Part shown: in pieces, positions 60,028 through 64,000 of the stretch
Layout of the letters: each line of letters begins with the position of its first letter
How positions within the stretch are numbered: position 1 is the stretch's first letter
Assembly: GCF_009870125.1 (NCBI RefSeq)
Contig: NC_046683.1
Location: 63,751,869 to 63,815,868, forward strand
DNA length: 64,000 nucleotides
DNA from: Drosophila pseudoobscura
Taxonomy: Eukaryota; Arthropoda; Insecta; Diptera; Drosophilidae
Direction of reading: 5' to 3'
The notes under the pieces: model-generated
What the model was told of the DNA's origin: nothing
What the model saw: only the letters and a program-made list of their open reading frames with translations
Databases searched by the model: none
Made by a program: the position numbers and the translations under genes

Positions 60028-60228
60028 ATGCCGCGACCCCGTCCTCTTACATGCCAGGTAAAGTTATTAAGCTATTATATATTAATTAACTTTACTTAAA
60101 TCTTCCTTTCATTTTAGCAGGACGCGACCACGGACACCGATATGCCCACCATCGTTTATCAGGGACCCTTCTGGTCTTTCGGTTTATACGATCGTGTGGA
60201 CGCTCGATGACAGCTATCCACTCCAAGC
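60028..60228 (+). other. Candidate short exons with a 60-bp intron before the satellite array
   Basis: A potential exon up to 60057 ends in a good donor (CCAG|GTAAAG). A classic 60-base Drosophila intron ends at TTCATTTTAG (60117). The spliced frame from ATG 60028 gives about 39-40 residues (MPRPRPLTCQ then QDATTDTDMPTIVYQG) and stops at TGA near 60208. A second frame is also open across the junction and runs into the array. I do not recognise either product. It may be the 5' end of a decayed or fast-evolving gene whose 3' exons lie past the array. Confidence 0.35.
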
Positions 60229-60250
60229 GCCTGACTGGCAGATATCGCGA

Positions 60251-62312
60251 CATGCCAATCTTCGGTAGGCTATATCTCAGACAAATAGGGCCAGATCGGT
60301 GAAGGACCTACTTTCCCAGGATCGCGAGGACCCATGGATGTCCTTCCTTCCGATGGCAGTCGACTGGCAGGACTATCCCGATCACGGAAAGGTATGCCGC
60401 GCCCCGATCGGCTGTCGTATGGCAGAGATATAGCGAACAGAAAAAACCAGTATTTTAATCATATGCCAATCTTGGGTAAGCTATATCTCAGACAAATAGG
60501 GCCAGATCGGTGAAGGACCTACTTTCCCAGAATCGCGAGGACCCAAACTGTCGATTTGCACCAAAATCTCGACTTCGAGAACGAGGCCGATTTTTGGCAA
60601 ATTTAATGATGTAACCATCATGATTTTTTGCGAAAATCGTGTAAAAATGGATGTCCTTCTTTCCGATGGCAGTCGACTGGCAGGACTCTCGCAATCACGG
60701 AAAGGCATGCCGCGCCCCGATCGGCTGTCGTATTACAGAGATATAGCGCACAGAAAAAACCAGTATTTGAATGATATGCCAATCTTCGGTAGGCTATATC
60801 TCAGAACTATAGGGCCTGATGGGTGAAGGACCTACTTTCCCAGAATCGCGAGGACCCAGACTGTCGATTTGCACCAAAATCTCGACTTCGAAAATGAGGC
60901 CGATTTTTGGCAAATTTAATGATGTAACCATCATGATTTTTTGCGAAAATCGTGAAAATATGGATGTCCTTCTTTCCGATGGCAGTCGACTGGCAGGACT
61001 CTCGCAATCACGGAAAGGCATGCCGCGCCCCGATCGGCTGTCGTATTACAGAGATATAACTTACCGATTAGACCAGTATTTGAATGATATGCCAATCTTC
61101 GGTAGGCTATATCTCAGAACTATAGGGCCAGATCGGTGAAGGACCTACTTTCCCAGGATTGCGAGAACCCAGACTGTCGATTTGCACCAAAATCTCGACT
61201 TCGAAAATGAGGCCGATTTTTGGCAAATTTAATGATGTAACCATCATGATTTTTTGCGAAAATCGTGTAAAAATGGATGTCCTTCTTTCCGATGGCAGTC
61301 GACTGGCAGGACTATCCCGATAACGGAGAAGCATGCCGCGCCCCGATCGGCTGTCGTATTGCAGAGATATAACTTACCGATTAGACCAGTATTTGAATGA
61401 TATGCCAATCTTGGGTAAGCTATATCTCAGACAAATAGGGCCAGATCGGTGAAGGACCTACTTTCCCAGAATCGCGAGGACTCAGACTGTCGACTTGCAC
61501 CAAAATCTCGACTTCGAAAATGAGGCCGATTTTTGGCAAATTTAATGATGGTTACATCATGATTTTTTGCGAAAATCGTGAAAAAATGGATGTCCTTCTT
61601 TCCGATGGCAGTCGACTGGCAGGACTATCCCGATAACGGAGAAGCATGCCGCGCCCCGATCGGCTATCGTATTGCAGAGATATAATTTACCGATTAGACC
61701 AGTATTTGAATGATATGCCAATCTTCGGTAGGCTATATCTCAGACAAATGGCGCCAGATCGGTGAAGGACCTACTTTCCCAGGATCGCGAGGACCCAGAC
61801 TGTCGATTTGCACCAAAATCTCGACTTCGAGAACGAGGCCGATTTTTGGCAAATTTAATGATGGTTACATCATGATTTTTTGCGAAAATCGTGAAAAAAT
61901 GGATGTCCTTCTTTCCGATGGCAGTCGACTGGCAGGACTATCCCGATAACGGAGAAGCATGCCGCGCCCCGATCGGCTATCGTATTGCAGAGATATAACT
62001 TACCGATTAAACCAGTATTTGAATGATATGCCAATCTTGGGTAAGCTATATCTCAGACAAATAGGGCCAGATCGGTGAAGGACCTACTTTCCCAGAATCG
62101 CGAGGACTCAGACTGTCGACTTGCACCAAAATCTCGACTTCGAAAATGAGGCCGATTTTTGGCAAATTTAATGATGTAACCATCATGATTTTTTGCGAAA
62201 ATCGTGTAAAAATGGATGTCCTTCTTTCCGATGGCAGTCGACTGGCAGGACTCTCCCGATAACGGAAAGGCATGCCGCGCCCTGATCGGTCCATAAATAG
62301 TCGAGATATAGC
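60251..62312. repeat. 313-bp tandem (satellite-like) array, about 6.6 copies
   Basis: The anchor ATGCCAATCTT recurs at 60252, 60463, 60776, 61089, 61402, 61715 and 62028. Spacing is 313 bases except the first, which is 211 because of a deletion of about 102 bases. Units differ in diagnostic blocks: TTCGGTAGG versus TTGGGTAAG, and TAGCGCACAGAAAAAACC versus TAACTTACCGATTAGACC. Both strands contain 70-105-codon frames within units, an effect of unit composition rather than evidence of coding. Confidence 0.95.
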
Positions 62313-62452
62313 CAAAGAAAATATTAAGAATTCAGACATTTTGGTCGCCCACAAAGGGCCATCACGAAGGGTCCATGGGTCCTTGCAGGCGTACTCAAGC
62401 CAATCGTACTAAGCAGGTCAGGGCAATCGAGCAGCAATGGTCCTTCCATCCT

Positions 62453-62805
62453 AGAGGGAGGAGAGATGCACGAGACGAAATCTGCGGGCTTTATGGATGC
62501 CAGGATGGGCTACAGCTTCAAAACGCGTGAGTGAATCAGTATATAATTGTAGACATATTTTAAAGTATATCTTCTTTCACAGAGAACTTATGTACCCTAA
62601 GCTTCATCTCAAACCGAGTCGTATCCGATTTCCCCTAGCCATACGGAGTCCTATCCAAGCATTAGCGAGGCGTATTCGAGACAGACCGAATCCTATCCCA
62701 CCCCTTGCAAGATCCGAACCTAATAAGCCATCGTCATCCTTCGACCTGGCCAGCGACAACAAGGACTTTGACTATGGCAACCAAGGGAGGGGCTACGAGA
62801 GCTAG
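62453..62805 (+). pseudogene. Candidate 3' exons of a decayed or unrecognised gene
   Basis: A donor at 62526/62527 (AAACGC|GTGAGT) and an acceptor near 62582-62584 (CTTTCACAGAG) define a 56-58 base intron. Upstream, a frame reads SSSNGPSILEGGEMHETK and GFMDARMGYSFKT. Downstream, one frame encodes three TESYP motifs (QTESYPISPSHTESYPS ... RQTESYP) but stops at about 62724. A different frame encodes FDLASDNKDFDYGNQGRGYES up to TAG 62803-62805. No single frame joins all pieces, so I suspect frameshifts, although splicing in another phase is possible. An AATAAA follows at 62927. Confidence 0.35.
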
Positions 62806-62926
62806 GCGGGCTGCTAGACTCTAGATAGATCTCGTTGTTGTTAGGTTTAGGGATATACTTTAGATAGTAGATGTTAATGTTTCCCACTTGTATATTGATT
62901 TATACTAAGTTAAGTTATGTGTGATG

Positions 62927-62932
62927 AATAAA
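62927..62932 (+). terminator. Poly(A) signal of the candidate downstream gene
   Basis: AATAAA about 120 bases after the last candidate stop codon, in AT-rich sequence. It supports a plus-strand transcript ending here, coding or not. Confidence 0.45.
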
Positions 62933-63060
62933 AAAACTATTGAAAAATCATCCTTGCTGTATCCTGTAATGGGGGAACTATCCCGATACCAAAAAGGTCG
63001 GGCACGAACAGATCGGTTCACAAATAGCGGGGGAAAAATCATATATTTGATTGGGAAAAA

Positions 63061-63405
63061 TGTCCTTGATCCTTGCTAAGGATTCCATTAAATCAGGGAC
63101 ATTCCTCTGATTTCAGGAAGCCGCCGCAAGTCCCTATAGAGCCACGAATAGCCGTGAAAACTATATTTGTATGGTTAGGGTTGTTGTAGTCCTTACAGAA
63201 GGATCAGGGGGATTTTTCTTGTCACGGGGGGCCATGACACGGACTAAGGATTCCATTAAATCAGGGACATTCCTCCGATTTCAGGAAGCCGTCGCAAGTC
63301 CCTATAGAGCCACGAATAGCCGTGAAAACTAGATTTGTATGGTTAGGGTTGTTGTAGTCCTTACAGAAGGATCAGGGGGATTTTTCTTGTCACGGGGGGC
63401 CCCGA
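63061..63405 (+). repeat. Two direct copies of an approximately 170-bp repeat
   Basis: 63061-63232 and 63244-63405 share GGATTCCATTAAATCAGGGA, TTTCAGGAAGCCG, GAGCCACGAATAGCCGTGAAA, GGTTAGGGTTGTTGTAGTCC and TTTTTCTTGTCACGGGGGGCC, with very few differences. No coding frame is supported. Confidence 0.9.
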
Positions 63406-63659
63406 TCGGGCCACAAATACAAGCACACAAAAAAAGAAATCAGCATAAGGTCGTTGTTTTTTTTTTGTTGAGCTTTATTTCAAGCAAAAAATAAAAATCA
63501 TGAAAAACGTTGCATACTTTTGGGGTTTGAAAAATGGCGGGAAAATTAAAAAATTTAAAAAAATCTAGCGACCTTCTGCTGATTTCTGTTCGCCTGGTAT
63601 CCCAGATCTGAAATGATCGATTTGGGCCTTTGAGCGGCCGCAAGTTGAGAGTTGTTGTT

Positions 63660-64000
63660 GTACAACAATTGACAACGACAACTTTTGATGTTGTCTCCGT
63701 TATTTGTGGCCGGATAAGGACGTGAGGCGGCTTCCTAAGATCGGAAAAACATCCCTGATTTGGTGGAGTCCTTATCAAGGAAGAAGGATCAAGGATATTT
63801 ATATTGTTTTCTCCGTTATTTCTGGCCCGATCGGGGCGTGTCATGGCCCCCCGTGACAAGAAAAATCCCCCTGATCCTGCTGTAAGGACTACAAAATCGT
63901 CAACCATACAAATCCTGCTTTCACGGCTATTCGTGGCCCGATAGGGACTTGCGACGGCTTCCTGAAATCAGAGGAATGTCCCTGATTTAATGGAATCCTT
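63660..64000 (-). repeat. Two inverted copies of the same repeat, running off the window
   Basis: Read on the minus strand, 63843-64000 matches 63244-63400 closely over its whole length, while about 63683-63800 is a more diverged copy. With the two direct copies this makes a large inverted arrangement, with arms of about 160 bases or more around a 0.4 kb centre. The outer end is cut by the window edge, so full element size and any terminal repeats are unknown. Confidence 0.85.

Noticed and set aside
60620..62354. Family of 66-106-codon frames on both strands inside the 313-bp units
   Set aside because: They recur because the unit recurs, both strands are open at once, and several are broken in other units. 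There is no sign of codon selection.
63440..63907. 155-codon minus-strand frame near the window end
   Set aside because: It overlaps inverted repeat copies and ends in poly-Lys/Thr tract sequence; no homology recognised. It may be repeat-derived.
1..64000. tRNA, rRNA or known microRNA genes
   Set aside because: I looked for cloverleaf-like and box A/B sequences and for familiar fly microRNA seeds by eye and found none I could support. A covariance-model scan would be needed to exclude them.

Overview
This is a Drosophila genomic window, seen in eukaryotic gene structure (short GT-AG introns, AATAAA signals, TATCGATA and motif 1/motif 6 core promoters) and in a set of protein genes built around karst (kst, beta-heavy spectrin). 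INE-1/DINE-1-like repeats carry the sequence style of the obscura species group, but that placement is an inference, not proof.

Layout. Positions 1-4785 hold no gene I can support, only simple repeats. From 4786 to 10439 three minus-strand genes sit head to tail: an iduronate-2-sulfatase (Ids), a BRI3-like small membrane protein, and a double-AAA ATPase of the AFG2/SPATA5L1 type. A roughly 0.8 kb divergent promoter region leads to YT521-B (YTHDC1-type m6A reader, plus strand, 11248-13683). Its long 3' UTR meets an OSTM1-like gene (minus, 15246-16316) tail to tail.

Between 16.4 and 24.0 kb lies a repeat-rich block. It holds two inverted INE-1/DINE-1-like elements flanking a frameshifted Tudor-domain fragment, a broken P-element-type transposase fragment, a 188-bp tandem array, a 34-bp tandem array, and three degenerate direct copies of a promoter-like module. 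The last module runs into a motif 6/motif 1 core promoter that I take as the kst promoter.

kst occupies about 24.0-59.5 kb on the plus strand. It has a non-coding first exon, a 15.5 kb first intron hosting an intronless antisense RNF185-like RING gene (27733-28422), and thirteen coding exons predicting about 4169 residues: tandem CH domains, spectrin repeats, one SH3 and a PH domain, with an alternative Gln/His/Ser-rich C-terminal exon.

Downstream, 59.5-64.0 kb is repeat-rich. A 313-bp tandem array sits between short exon-like pieces that look like a decayed or very fast-evolving gene, followed by direct and inverted copies of another repeat that runs off the window edge.

Functionally the genes are mixed. 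Ids, the BRI3-like gene and the OSTM1-like gene all have lysosomal links. YT521-B is a nuclear RNA reader, the AAA protein is probably a ribosome-maturation or segregase factor, and kst organises the apical membrane cytoskeleton. Exon boundaries were placed by hand from splice signals and reading phase and have no transcript support.
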